Source: Halalkalibacter wakoensis JCM 9140 (lineage in GTDB: Bacteria; Bacillota; Bacilli; Bacillales; Bacillaceae_D). Taken from it: DNA of 64,000 nucleotides. Positions 1 through 8,926 of this stretch are shown here, in pieces. How positions within the stretch are numbered: the first letter of the stretch is position 1; every line of letters begins with the position of its first letter. The DNA is taken from assembly GCF_000513095.1 (NCBI RefSeq), contig NZ_BAUT01000010.1, positions 1 through 64,000 of the forward strand, given 5' to 3'. The translations under genes and the position numbers were made by a program. The notes beneath the pieces were generated by a model. The model saw only the letters and a list, made by a program, of their open reading frames with translations, made no database searches and was not told where the DNA came from.

Positions 1-22
1 AAAGCTCCCTTTCAAGTCGACC

Positions 23-757
23 TTATCGCCCTTTTGTTGGTTTATTTTCTTTTACATGCTGTTTCCATTCAGCTGCGATTGTTTCGATTACTGTAACTCT
101 TGCAGACTTTTTATCGTTGCTATTAATGATATGCCATTTTGCATGATTTGTATTTGTTTTTTCCATCATCTCTTTAACGGCTTCCTCATATTCGTCCCAT
201 TTTTCTCGGTTTCGCCAATCTTCGTCTGTTAATTTCCACTTTTTAAAAGGATCTTCAGCTCTAGCTTGAAAGCGAGAAAGCTGTTCATCTTTTGATATGT
301 CCAACCAAAACTTCATAATAATATGGCCATCATCAGCAAGCATTTTTTCGGTGTGATTAATCTCTTCATAGGCTCTTTTCCATTCAGCCTTAGTTGCAAA
401 AGATTCAACACGTTCAACTAGTACCCGACCATACCATGAGCGATCAAAAATCGTCATGGCTCCTTTTTTCGGGAGGTTTTTCCAAAAGCGCCTCATATAA
501 TGATAGTGTAATTCATGTTCATCAGGAGCTGAAATTCCATGTACCGAATATCCGCGTGGGTCCAGGCGTTCGGTTACTCGTTTAATGGTGCCCCCTTTTC
601 CTGCAGCATCCCATCCTTCAAAAATAAGAATAATAGGCAGTTGAAGTTCATAAAGTTCATGTTGTAACTGTAAAAGCTCTAACTGACTTTTCTTTAATGC
701 CTTTTTGTACTGTTTTTTGGTTTCAAACCTTTGGGTGGAATGATTTGATTGTCGCAA
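23..757 (-). CDS. ppk2: PPK2-family polyphosphate kinase
   Basis: A 244-residue single-domain PPK2 protein that moves phosphate between polyphosphate and nucleotides in the cytoplasm. The N-terminus is a basic helical stretch (1-40). A P-loop GWDAAGKGG lies at 48-56 and the lid/Walker B signature DRSWYGR at 105-111; both are hallmarks of PPK2. The length fits a one-domain enzyme. It is divergent from asnO, with about 260 bp between them that contain an AT-rich stretch and a short inverted repeat (TTCATTC-GTAT-GAATGAA, 825-842). Family assignment is secure. Whether it favours ADP/GDP phosphorylation or polyphosphate synthesis cannot be told from sequence alone. Confidence 0.92.
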   Translation of the reverse strand: MRQSNHSTQRFETKKQYKKALKKSQLELLQLQHELYELQLPIILIFEGWDAAGKGGTIKRVTERLDPRGYSVHGISAPDEHELHYHYMRRFWKNLPKKGAMTIFDRSWYGRVLVERVESFATKAEWKRAYEEINHTEKMLADDGHIIMKFWLDISKDEQLSRFQARAEDPFKKWKLTDEDWRNREKWDEYEEAVKEMMEKTNTNHAKWHIINSNDKKSARVTVIETIAAEWKQHVKENKPTKGR

Positions 758-1014
758 CTAAACGAAACCCCTTTCGAGTCTTAATGAGTATAGTCTGCTT
801 ATTGAGTGAGAATATATTTTTTTTTTCATTCGTATGAATGAAGGATACAAAAACATGACGCTATATAGAAAAAGAAAAATTAAGCACATCTGCCTAAGTT
901 GTTGAATAAGATAGCTTATGGGTATAAGCCTGAAGTGGGCCACGAGAAGAGAAAAAGAACTCACCTGCAGAAAAAGAGTCTGTAGAAAACTTCCCAAAAG
1001 GGGCTGATGTATAC

Positions 1015-2862
1015 ATGTGTGGAATTACAGGGTGGATTGATTGGAGACAAGATTTACGAAAAGAATCAAAACAAATCCATACGATGGCCGAGACGTTAAA
1101 TCGTCGCGGACCTGATGATTTAAATGTGTGGACTTCACCACATGCAGCTTTCGGGCATGCACGTTTAGTAGTCGTTGACCCAGAGAATGGCGTTCAACCG
1201 ATGAGTCGTACTTATAAAAACAAAACGTACACGATGGTTTACAACGGTGAGTTATACAATACCGAGGACATACGCAAGGAACTACTTGCACGTGGGCATG
1301 ATTTTAAAGGTCATTCTGATACAGAAGTACTGTTGAAATCCTATATAGAATGGGGACATCAATGCTTAGAGAAATTAAATGGGATCTTTGCATTTGCGAT
1401 TTGGAATGACAAAGACGAAAGCCTTTTTATGGCAAGAGACCGTTTAGGGGTTAAACCATTATTTTATACGGTTCGAAATGGATGCTTGCTTTTTGGATCT
1501 GAGTTAAAAGCATTGCTTGCGCATCGAGATATTGAACCTGTTGTAAAGACAGAAGGGCTTGCTGAAATTATGGGTCTTGCCCCTTCAAGAACACCTGGGC
1601 ATGGTGTGTATGATAACATAAATGAGCTTCGTCCTGCGCATATGCTTATTTATGATCGAAATGGAGCAAAGGTTAGTCGCTATTGGACATTGAAGAGCAA
1701 AAAGCATGAACATAATGTCGAAGAAACGGCTGAACATGTTCGATATTTATTGGAAGATACGGTTGAACGTCAACTATTTGCGGATGTTCCAGTAGGAATG
1801 TTTCTTTCAGGTGGAGTTGATTCAAGTGCATTAACAGCTCTTGCTGCTAAAGTATACGAGAAGCAAGGAAAAGGACCGATAAAGAGCTATTCCATTGATT
1901 ATGATGAGAATGACAAATATTTCAAAGCCAATGATTTTCAACCTAACTCAGATGCTCCGTGGGTAAAAGTCGTTTCCGATGCCTTAGGGACGGAACATCA
2001 CAACAAAGTGATTTCAATAGATGAGTTAGCCAACCGTTTGAAAGAAGCGGTCGATGTACGTGATTTACCTGGTATGGCGGATATTGATTCATCCTTGATT
2101 TGGTTCTGTCATGAAATCAAACAGGATGTGACGGTTGGTTTGTCAGGTGAGTGTGCCGATGAGATCTTCGGAGGATATCCATGGTTTCATAAACCGGAAG
2201 TGATGAATATCGATGGTTTCCCATGGATGCGTTCAATTGAAGAACGAGAAAATTTACTAAACGATAATTGGAAACAAAAGTTAGACTTGAAACAATATGT
2301 TTATAATCGCTATAAAGAAACGATTCAAGAAACACCTCGCTTTGATGGAGATACACCTGAGGAAGCCAGACGTCGGGAAATTTCCTATCTTAATATTATC
2401 TGGTTTATGACCAATCTCCTTGATCGTAAAGATCGAATGAGTATGGGAGCAAGTTTAGAAGTGCGAGTTCCTTTTTCAGATCACAGACTTATTGAATATG
2501 TCTGGAATATCCCTTGGGAGATGAAGCGACTAGATGGTCGGGAAAAAGGGATCCTTCGAAAAGCTTTAGAAGGGACACTTCCTCATGATGTCCTATATCG
2601 AAAGAAGAGTCCCTATCCCAAAACACACCATCCAAAATATACGGCAGCTGTACAGAAGGGGATGCAAGACATCTTAGCTCAAAAGGATGCACCTATCTTT
2701 GAGTTCATCAATAAGGATGCTTTAAAAGAAATTGCTGACTCTGGCGGTTTCCCAACAGGTCAGCCATATTTTGGTCAGTTAATGGCAGGACCTCAACTGC
2801 TTGCTCATTTTATTCAAATGGATTATTGGTTGAACAAATATAATGTAAAGATTAAAGAATAA
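1015..2862 (+). CDS. asnO: Asparagine synthetase (glutamine-hydrolysing), AsnO type
   Basis: A 615-residue class II glutamine amidotransferase plus ATP-dependent synthetase that makes asparagine from aspartate and glutamine. Cys2 after the initiator Met is the amidotransferase nucleophile. RRGPDD and NGELYN substrate-loop motifs follow, and the synthetase PP-loop SGGVDSS sits at 265-271. Residues VSLSGECADEIFGGYPWFH-like around 375 and the C-terminal DRKDRMSMGASLEVRVPF block match B. subtilis AsnO (YisO, about 614 aa) as I remember it, rather than AsnB or AsnH. AsnO in B. subtilis is sporulation-associated. The stop codon lies inside a 7-bp tandem repeat. Confidence 0.93.
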   Translation: MCGITGWIDWRQDLRKESKQIHTMAETLNRRGPDDLNVWTSPHAAFGHARLVVVDPENGVQPMSRTYKNKTYTMVYNGELYNTEDIRKELLARGHDFKGHSDTEVLLKSYIEWGHQCLEKLNGIFAFAIWNDKDESLFMARDRLGVKPLFYTVRNGCLLFGSELKALLAHRDIEPVVKTEGLAEIMGLAPSRTPGHGVYDNINELRPAHMLIYDRNGAKVSRYWTLKSKKHEHNVEETAEHVRYLLEDTVERQLFADVPVGMFLSGGVDSSALTALAAKVYEKQGKGPIKSYSIDYDENDKYFKANDFQPNSDAPWVKVVSDALGTEHHNKVISIDELANRLKEAVDVRDLPGMADIDSSLIWFCHEIKQDVTVGLSGECADEIFGGYPWFHKPEVMNIDGFPWMRSIEERENLLNDNWKQKLDLKQYVYNRYKETIQETPRFDGDTPEEARRREISYLNIIWFMTNLLDRKDRMSMGASLEVRVPFSDHRLIEYVWNIPWEMKRLDGREKGILRKALEGTLPHDVLYRKKSPYPKTHHPKYTAAVQKGMQDILAQKDAPIFEFINKDALKEIADSGGFPTGQPYFGQLMAGPQLLAHFIQMDYWLNKYNVKIKE

Positions 2863-2895
2863 AGAATAAAGAATAAAAAATAAAGAATAAAGAAT
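2854..2895 (+). repeat. 7-bp tandem repeat AAAGAAT, six copies
   Basis: Six contiguous copies of AAAGAAT; the fourth copy is AAAAAAT. The array starts inside the last codons of asnO, so its second copy supplies the stop codon (GAA TAA). Because the unit is 7 bp, slippage would change the reading frame only beyond the present stop, leaving AsnO nearly unaffected. Confidence 0.9.
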
Positions 2896-2905
2896 AACGA
2901 CTAGT

Positions 2906-2936
2906 AAAAGGGGCTTGGATTTTCCAAGCTCCTTTT
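2906..2936 (+). terminator. Intrinsic terminator of asnO
   Basis: GGGGCTTGGA, loop TTT, TCCAAGCTCC (one G-U pair) followed by a run of T. Confidence 0.85.
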
Positions 2937-3053
2937 TCTTGGGGGAAAATTAAATAGATAAACGAAACGAACTAATGAAAAAAGCTTAGTAAATGGGATG
3001 ATTATCTTCTAGAAAGGGCAAAGTAACAACAGCAAATTTATGGAGGGTAGATA

Positions 3054-4055
3054 ATGACATTAGAACCGAAAATAACATCATCTGAGTTAGGAACGCTCTG
3101 GATGACATATCAACAAAAAACGATGCTATATTCCATGCTGCAATATTTTATTGCAAAAGCAGAAAATCCAGAATCAAAAGAAATTATGTCGAACTTAGCA
3201 AATGGAATGGACACATACATCAAGAGGATGAAGGCGATCTTTCAGGAAGAAGGAGCTGTTGTTCCAGAAGGATATAGTGAAAAAGATGTTCACATTGATG
3301 CTCCAACACTATATGAGAATTATTTTGATATTCATTTCACAAGAGTCATGAAAGCTGTAAGCATGGGGATGCATACGCTACATCTTGGAATGGTATATAG
3401 GAAAGATCTTTTGACCTTAACTCAAGAATTAACCTCAATAACTCAGCAATATTTTATTAAGTGCACTAACTACTTGATAGAGAAAGGTGTATTAGTAAGG
3501 CCGCCACACGTAACCATGCCAACTGAAATTGAATTTGCAACGAAGCAAGATTATTTGAAAGGCATTAAATTTGGAGAAAAGCGTTCTCTTACAACAGTTG
3601 AAGTCGCTCATCTTTATCATGCGATCGAAAACAATGTAATTGGGCTGAACTTGATGAAAGGCTTTGCGCAAACCGCACAAAACGATGATATAAAAAAATA
3701 TTTTACGAGAGGAATAAAGTTGTCAAAGCAGCTTATTGAGAATTTCAGCAAGGTGTTAACGAAAGGAGACATTCAAGTTCCATCGATTGAAGGTGGAACT
3801 GTGACGACTTCTGTTGTTCCACCCTTTTCCGATAAAATGATGATGTATTGTACAAGCTTATTATGCAGTTTTTCGTTAGGTAGTAATGCATTTGGGACGT
3901 CATTTAGTTTAAGAAACGATATTCCGCCTGTTGTCATGCTAGGTGCGAAGGATATATTTGATTTTGCGACAGATGGGGCTAAATTATTAGTTAAGCATGG
4001 TTGGATGGAAGAGGCGCCCAAAATGGAAGATAGAAAGAACTTGATAAACAAGTAA
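3054..4055 (+). CDS. DUF3231 family protein
   Basis: A 333-residue protein made of two repeats of a helical module, roughly 1-165 and 170-330. Both halves open with the same pattern (an LT/SSELGTLW or LTTVEVAHLY start, then a four-helix, ferritin-like arrangement). This tandem layout and length are typical of DUF3231, a family found mainly in spore-forming Bacillaceae with no established function. It has no signal peptide. The RBS GGAGGG lies about 8 nt before ATG. It stands alone between two terminators, so no operon partner helps predict its role. Confidence 0.85.
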   Translation: MTLEPKITSSELGTLWMTYQQKTMLYSMLQYFIAKAENPESKEIMSNLANGMDTYIKRMKAIFQEEGAVVPEGYSEKDVHIDAPTLYENYFDIHFTRVMKAVSMGMHTLHLGMVYRKDLLTLTQELTSITQQYFIKCTNYLIEKGVLVRPPHVTMPTEIEFATKQDYLKGIKFGEKRSLTTVEVAHLYHAIENNVIGLNLMKGFAQTAQNDDIKKYFTRGIKLSKQLIENFSKVLTKGDIQVPSIEGGTVTTSVVPPFSDKMMMYCTSLLCSFSLGSNAFGTSFSLRNDIPPVVMLGAKDIFDFATDGAKLLVKHGWMEEAPKMEDRKNLINK

Positions 4056-4062
4056 CAAAACG

Positions 4063-4110
4063 AGGTGTCTCGAGTACATTTTTTAATGAATTGTTCGAGA
4101 CATCTTATTT
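4063..4110 (+). terminator. Intrinsic terminator after the DUF3231 gene
   Basis: Stem AGGTGTCTCGA / TCGAGACATCT (one G-U pair) with a 19-nt AT-rich loop, followed by TATTT. Confidence 0.6.
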
Positions 4111-4305
4111 CTCTAATAAACGTAGCATTTCCTCAATAGGTGGTCCTTTTCTTCTCTATTCTCTTTAAATATGAATTTAATCAATTTGGAAAAAAATTGT
4201 CACCTGTTTTCTTATTTATTTTTATAAAATTCGTCGAAAAATCTGATTTATGAACTATAATGGTCATAACGTATATGTCAAAGCAATTGGTTAAAGGAGA
4301 CTGTA

Positions 4306-5913
4306 ATGGAACGGTATCAATCTAAATTTCTTGAACGAATGAATGAAACGATTACGAAGTGGAAAGAAGAAGGTGTTGTTTCACAAACGGCAGTAATACG
4401 CTTTTTTCATTCAGTAGTTGGAACAGGTGCTACAATTGGTTTGCAGGAATTTGCTGATTCTGCAAAAGAACATCTTCAATACGTAAAGAATCAAGAAAGA
4501 GATCATTGGACATTTAAAGAATTAGAACCTATGCTTGCTCAATTTCACAATGATGTGGATCACCAAGAGGCTAAAATGAATGAGGCGATTGATAGTGAAG
4601 AGGAAGAAAATGAATTTAAACCTCTTATCTTACTCATTGATGATGACCATGATTTTGTCGATTTTACAAAAAGAATGTTAGAAGAAGACGGATATGTCGT
4701 GCTAGCAGCCCTAACAGCTGAAAAAGGGATGCAATTATATATGAACCAACGCCCGGACTGTGTCATAGTTGATTATATTATTCCTGGTGTTGAATCTTTT
4801 CACTTATTAGACCAATTGCTTGGACGTGCAAGAAATAAATTTATACCAGTTGTGATGGTAAGTGCTGAAGCGGACCGAGCAATAGAAAAAGAAGCTTATC
4901 GAAAAGGGGTAACGGACTATTTTACGAAGCCACTTGAAAAAGAAGATTTTCTTATCCGCTTAAAAAATCGTCTGGACTATCGGAGTCTTATTCAAAGATC
5001 AGTTATGATTGATGAATTAACCGGTGCGTTTTCTAGGCGTTTTCTAGAAATTGAAGCAAAGCGTTTAATTGAGACGTTCAATCGTTATGATGAAATGTTC
5101 TCCGTTGCAATGGTAGATTTGGATCATTTTAAACAAGTAAACGATCGTTATGGACATCAAGTTGGAGACAAAGTGTTACAATCATTTGTTTCATTTTTAA
5201 ACAAGTCGAAAAGAAAGTTAGATATGGTTTTTCGTTTAGGTGGAGAAGAATTTCTCATTTTGTTCCCACACACTTCAAAAGATCAAGCTCTTCTTACGAT
5301 AAACCGGTTTTTAGAAGAGTTTCATAAGCTTGTCTTCAAAGAAGGAAATGATTCTTTTCAAATGTCCTTTTCTGCAGGATTAACGGAAATGAAAAGAACT
5401 GTCCAAACAATACAACCCTTAATGGAAGAGGCCGATCAAGCATTATATGAAGCCAAAGGAAATGGGCGTAATCAAGTGGCGATCTATGATTCACATTCTG
5501 TTAAGAAGTTTCATAGTCAAGTTCACGTTTATGTTGTGGATGATGATCCTATTATTCGTCAAGTGTTAACGGATAATATTCAGACGATAAAGGTTGATGG
5601 GATAAGAATCAATACGACGAGTTACCGCGAAGGGGAATCATTTCTACAATCTGATTGGTATAAACCTCGTGAAAGACATATCATTATACTTGATCGAATT
5701 ATGCCAAGAATAGACGGGCTTGAATTGGTTGGTAAAATTCGTGAAAAATATCCAGAAGGTAAAGTCGTTATCTTAATGTTAACAGGGAGAAACAACGAGA
5801 AAGAAATCATTAGAGCACTTGATATGGGTGCAGATGATTACGTAACAAAACCGTTTAAGTTAGATGAATTGCTGGCAAGAATCAAAAGGTTGATTCATCG
5901 AACTTTCACTTAA
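4306..5913 (+). CDS. Hpt-REC-GGDEF-REC diguanylate cyclase
   Basis: A 535-residue cytoplasmic signalling protein. Residues 1-100 are helical and contain FFHSVVGTGATIGL, an Hpt-like motif with His35 in the phospho-acceptor place but Val where the family usually has Lys. REC1 spans about 105-230, with phospho-acceptor Asp156 in IVDYIIPG. The GGDEF domain spans about 240-400, with active-site GGEEF at 312-316 and the inhibitory-site motif RKLD at 303-306 exactly five residues upstream. REC2 spans about 408-530, with Asp463 in LDRIMP. All cyclase motifs look intact, so it should make c-di-GMP under phosphorelay control and feedback inhibition. It is the first gene of an operon with a HEAT protein, a glycosyltransferase and a CheY-like regulator. 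Confidence 0.92.
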   Translation: MERYQSKFLERMNETITKWKEEGVVSQTAVIRFFHSVVGTGATIGLQEFADSAKEHLQYVKNQERDHWTFKELEPMLAQFHNDVDHQEAKMNEAIDSEEEENEFKPLILLIDDDHDFVDFTKRMLEEDGYVVLAALTAEKGMQLYMNQRPDCVIVDYIIPGVESFHLLDQLLGRARNKFIPVVMVSAEADRAIEKEAYRKGVTDYFTKPLEKEDFLIRLKNRLDYRSLIQRSVMIDELTGAFSRRFLEIEAKRLIETFNRYDEMFSVAMVDLDHFKQVNDRYGHQVGDKVLQSFVSFLNKSKRKLDMVFRLGGEEFLILFPHTSKDQALLTINRFLEEFHKLVFKEGNDSFQMSFSAGLTEMKRTVQTIQPLMEEADQALYEAKGNGRNQVAIYDSHSVKKFHSQVHVYVVDDDPIIRQVLTDNIQTIKVDGIRINTTSYREGESFLQSDWYKPRERHIIILDRIMPRIDGLELVGKIREKYPEGKVVILMLTGRNNEKEIIRALDMGADDYVTKPFKLDELLARIKRLIHRTFT

Positions 5914-5925
5914 GGAGTCAAAAAA

Positions 5926-6963
5926 ATGGCGTATGTTTTTTTATTAATTGTCGGATTGTTAGTTATCAATCTCGTACTGCTCCTTTACTTGCTATTTCAG
6001 AAACAAATTGCTCAACAACATGCAAGAAAAAAAGAAGCCCTTACAGTAGAACTGATAAAGGTAGTTGAAGATGTTGCGAGGGGACGAATAGAGGATATTC
6101 CTCTAAAATACAAACGAACTTCCCTGTTTTATAGTGTTCTTGAAGAAACGATCAGTCACTATTTACAAATATTTAATGATGAACAAGCGAAAAAGCATCT
6201 TAAAGTGTTATGTCAGAGTGAATTTACTTCGATCTATAGAAAAAGACTAAAAAGTGGTGTATGGAGTGAAAGGATGAATGCTCTTTACTATACTGAAGAA
6301 TTTGAGATGACGTCATTAAAGAACGAAATATGGAACTATTTTCAAACAAACCGTGCGTCAATCGAAGAGAAGTATCAAATGATTCGCACATTAGCAAAAC
6401 TAAATGATAAAAGAATTGTTGAGCAAGTTAAGAAATCACCGAATTGGCCTACCTTTCTATTGAAGGAATGTTTTCGAAGATTTGAAATTTCGATGCTTAT
6501 GTATTTGATGAAAAACCACTTGGAAGAATTAAATGAGAATGTTCAATTGGCTCTTCTTGATATTGCCATGGAGACAAAAGAACAGTCATTTTTGCCTTTC
6601 TTTGATCAGCTTCTTTTTTCTGAATTTCAGGAAGTGAGAGTTCGAGCATTAAAGGCAATTTCAGAGTACGAACATACATCAAAAGAGGAAGAACTAACCA
6701 TCTTTCATCAGTCAGAATTTTGGGTTGAAAGAATGATGTTTGCTAGAGTGGCAGGGCAATTAAAAAGAAAACGATATAGTTCCGCTCTTGTCACCTTATT
6801 ATCAGATGAAAGTTGGTGGGTACGCCAAGCAGCTGCAGAAGCGCTTGCTAATTATGAAGATGGGTTGCTCATTTTAGAGTATGTTTATGAGACGAGTGAT
6901 GATCCATTTGCTCGGGATACTGCTTATCAATGGTTAGGAGAGGCGGTAGGAGAGATAAAATGA
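5926..6963 (+). CDS. Membrane-anchored HEAT-repeat protein
   Basis: A 345-residue protein with one N-terminal transmembrane helix (about 3-23, with the rest predicted cytoplasmic) followed by helical pairs. The C-terminal part (230-340) reads as HEAT/PBS-lyase repeats: FQEVRVRALKAISEYEH and DESWWVRQAAAEALANYED are clear units. It lies 12 bp after the cyclase and overlaps the glycosyltransferase start by ATGA, implying translational coupling. Such repeats are protein-binding scaffolds. By position it could link the cyclase or c-di-GMP signal to the membrane glycosyltransferase, which is inference only. RBS: AAGGAG before ATG. Confidence 0.8.
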   Translation: MAYVFLLIVGLLVINLVLLLYLLFQKQIAQQHARKKEALTVELIKVVEDVARGRIEDIPLKYKRTSLFYSVLEETISHYLQIFNDEQAKKHLKVLCQSEFTSIYRKRLKSGVWSERMNALYYTEEFEMTSLKNEIWNYFQTNRASIEEKYQMIRTLAKLNDKRIVEQVKKSPNWPTFLLKECFRRFEISMLMYLMKNHLEELNENVQLALLDIAMETKEQSFLPFFDQLLFSEFQEVRVRALKAISEYEHTSKEEELTIFHQSEFWVERMMFARVAGQLKRKRYSSALVTLLSDESWWVRQAAAEALANYEDGLLILEYVYETSDDPFARDTAYQWLGEAVGEIK

Positions 6964-8357
6964 ATGTAATTGATTTTTTTGGCTGGCTTATTTTTCTTTA
7001 TATGATAGGTGCTTCGGTCTTTTACTTTGTCTTGTTTTTACTTTCGGCCATTACGTTACGAAGAGAGCGTGGACTAAATCAAAAAGTGCCGTATGATGAT
7101 TTATTAGTAAGTAGAGATACGAAACCAATTTCCATTCTTGTTCCAGCTTTCAATGAAGAAGCCGGCGTTGTTAGTAGTGTTAGATCGTTACTGAGTATGA
7201 ATTATCCTGAATACGAAATCATTGTAATTAATGATGGCTCAACGGATGAGACTCTTACAAAGATGATTAACGCTTATAAGATGGAACCAGTTACAATGAC
7301 GGTGCGAAAACAAGTTCTTTCTAAAGAGATAATTGGGATTTATCGTTCGACTTTATTTGAGAACCTTGTCGTTGTCGATAAGCTTAATGGAGGAAAAGCA
7401 GACGCGTTAAATGCAGGAATTAACACATCTCGCTTCCCATATGTATGTTCACTTGATGGAGATTCAATGCTTGAACCAGATGCGTTGTTGAAAGCAATGA
7501 AACCTATCATTGACTCAAATGAACAAGTCATTGCTACTGGTGGAAGTGTAAGAATCGCAAACGGATGCAGAATTGAAAAAGGAGAAGTGATGAATGTAAA
7601 CTTGCCTCGTAATCCAATTGTAACGCTACAAATTATTGAATACTTACGCGCGTTCTTAATTGGAAGAGTAAGTTTAAGCAAACATAATTTACTTTTAATC
7701 ATATCCGGTGCCTTTGGTGTATTCAATAAGGGATGGGTCGTAAAGGCTGGAGGGTATAAGCAGGACACCGTCGGAGAAGACATGGAGTTAGTCGTGAGGC
7801 TCCACAAAGTCCTAGCTGAAGAAAAGTCTAATAAGCAAATACGTTATATTCCAGATCCGGTTTGTTGGACGGAAGCGCCTGATTCATTAGCGATTTTGAG
7901 AAGGCAACGTACTCGCTGGCAACGAGGCCTTTTTGAGACACTACGAACACATTACAAGATGCTTTTAAACCCAAAGTATAAAAAAGTTGGATTTATTTCC
8001 ATGCCGTATTTTGTTCTTATAGAGTTACTAGGGGCTGTAATCGAAGGGTTGGCCTACCTTTATATTATTTTAGGGTTATTATTTTCTTTTATTCCTATTG
8101 AATTAAGTGTCATGCTACTTGTCGTGACATGGTTTTATGGAAGCTACATTTCAATGTGTGGTGTACTTTTAGAAGAGTGGAGCCTAAAAAGATATCCAAA
8201 AAAGAGACATCTGTTAACTCTCTTTTTTTATGCTAGTACAGAGATGTTTTGGTATCGCCCTCTCAACATTTGGTGGAGAATCCAAGGGTTATGGCAAGGA
8301 ATTAGAAAACGTTCGGATTGGGGCGTTATGACAAGAAAAGGAATATCAAAGGAGTAG
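6960..8357 (+). CDS. Processive family 2 glycosyltransferase, membrane-bound
   Basis: About 465 residues from ATG 6960, which overlaps the upstream stop as ATGA and follows GGAGAG; a start 30 bp upstream is less likely. One TM helix (8-30), then a GT-A domain: PAFNEE, NDGSTDE, DxD at D166/D168 in LDGDSMLEPD, GEDMEL, and the processivity motif QRTRW at 316-320. Four or so C-terminal TM helices complete the pattern of PgaC, BcsA-like and YdaM enzymes that polymerise and export a polysaccharide through the membrane. No PilZ domain is visible, so c-di-GMP control would need another subunit. The product sugar cannot be predicted. Confidence 0.9.
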   Translation: MNVIDFFGWLIFLYMIGASVFYFVLFLLSAITLRRERGLNQKVPYDDLLVSRDTKPISILVPAFNEEAGVVSSVRSLLSMNYPEYEIIVINDGSTDETLTKMINAYKMEPVTMTVRKQVLSKEIIGIYRSTLFENLVVVDKLNGGKADALNAGINTSRFPYVCSLDGDSMLEPDALLKAMKPIIDSNEQVIATGGSVRIANGCRIEKGEVMNVNLPRNPIVTLQIIEYLRAFLIGRVSLSKHNLLLIISGAFGVFNKGWVVKAGGYKQDTVGEDMELVVRLHKVLAEEKSNKQIRYIPDPVCWTEAPDSLAILRRQRTRWQRGLFETLRTHYKMLLNPKYKKVGFISMPYFVLIELLGAVIEGLAYLYIILGLLFSFIPIELSVMLLVVTWFYGSYISMCGVLLEEWSLKRYPKKRHLLTLFFYASTEMFWYRPLNIWWRIQGLWQGIRKRSDWGVMTRKGISKE

Positions 8358-8372
8358 TTTGGGGGAGTATGT

Positions 8373-8741
8373 GTGAAAAGAATACTTGTTACGGACGATG
8401 AAGATGTTTTACGGATGTTAATTGTCGATACGTTAGAAGATGAGGGTTATGAAATTGATGAAGCTGGAGATGGGGAAGAGGCAATGGAAATGTATAATCA
8501 AAAGCAATACGATTTGCTTATTCTTGATTATATGATGCCAAATATGACAGGTTTAGAAGTTTTAAAAAAAATTAGAGAATCTGCTACTACAGCAACACAC
8601 CAAAAAATTCTAATGCTAACAGCAAAAGGCCAGGCACAAGACAAGCAGGAGATGTTAGATAGTGGTGCAGATTCTATTTTAATTAAACCGTTTAGCCCAA
8701 TTGAACTTATTGATCTTGTAAATGATCTAGTAAAAAAATAA
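8373..8741 (+). CDS. Single-domain CheY-like response regulator
   Basis: A 122-residue receiver without an output domain. The acidic pair DDED is at 8-11, the phospho-acceptor Asp is in LILDYMMP near 53, Thr is in MLTAKG and Lys in IKPFSP. GTG start at 8373 with GGGGGAG five bases upstream. It closes the cyclase-HEAT-glycosyltransferase operon. It is a close paralogue of the regulator at 44936: 41 of the first 60 residues are identical by my count. It therefore probably receives phosphate from the hybrid kinase at 45291 or passes it to the Hpt-like domain at 4306. Confidence 0.9.
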   Translation: MKRILVTDDEDVLRMLIVDTLEDEGYEIDEAGDGEEAMEMYNQKQYDLLILDYMMPNMTGLEVLKKIRESATTATHQKILMLTAKGQAQDKQEMLDSGADSILIKPFSPIELIDLVNDLVKK

Positions 8742-8742
8742 C

Positions 8743-8844
8743 AAAATTATGCCCCTTCTTTACTTAGATGTGAGGGCATTGAAAAAGGTGAAATTCGACC
8801 TTTTTCAGTACCCTCCTTAGATGTACTAGAAGGGGCATAATTTT
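8743..8844. repeat. 102-bp nested palindrome, likely bidirectional terminator
   Basis: The outer arms AAAATTATGCCCCTTCT (8743-8759) and their exact reverse complement (8828-8844) give a 17-bp stem. Inside are a partly matched GAGGGCATTG / CAGTACCCTC stretch and an inner hairpin AAAAAGGT / ACCTTTTT around 8782-8805. The A-rich left edge and T-rich right edge would terminate transcription in either direction, but the structure is far larger than the simple terminators elsewhere in the window. Confidence 0.8.
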
Positions 8845-8926
8845 ACTAGTTTTCGAGAAGCTTCGGTTATGTTATAGTAAAGAGAAAAAATATGAGTGAA
8901 TAATCATTCATAAAGGGGTTGAGGCG

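Noticed and set aside
758-997. 79-codon minus-strand frame between ppk2 and asnO
   Set aside because: It fills an AT-rich divergent promoter region, has no site and shows no domain pattern.
7340-7807. 155-codon frame antisense to the glycosyltransferase
   Set aside because: Shadow of a well-supported GT2 gene; its composition (Ser/Pro/Thr-rich) is typical of antisense reading of coding DNA.
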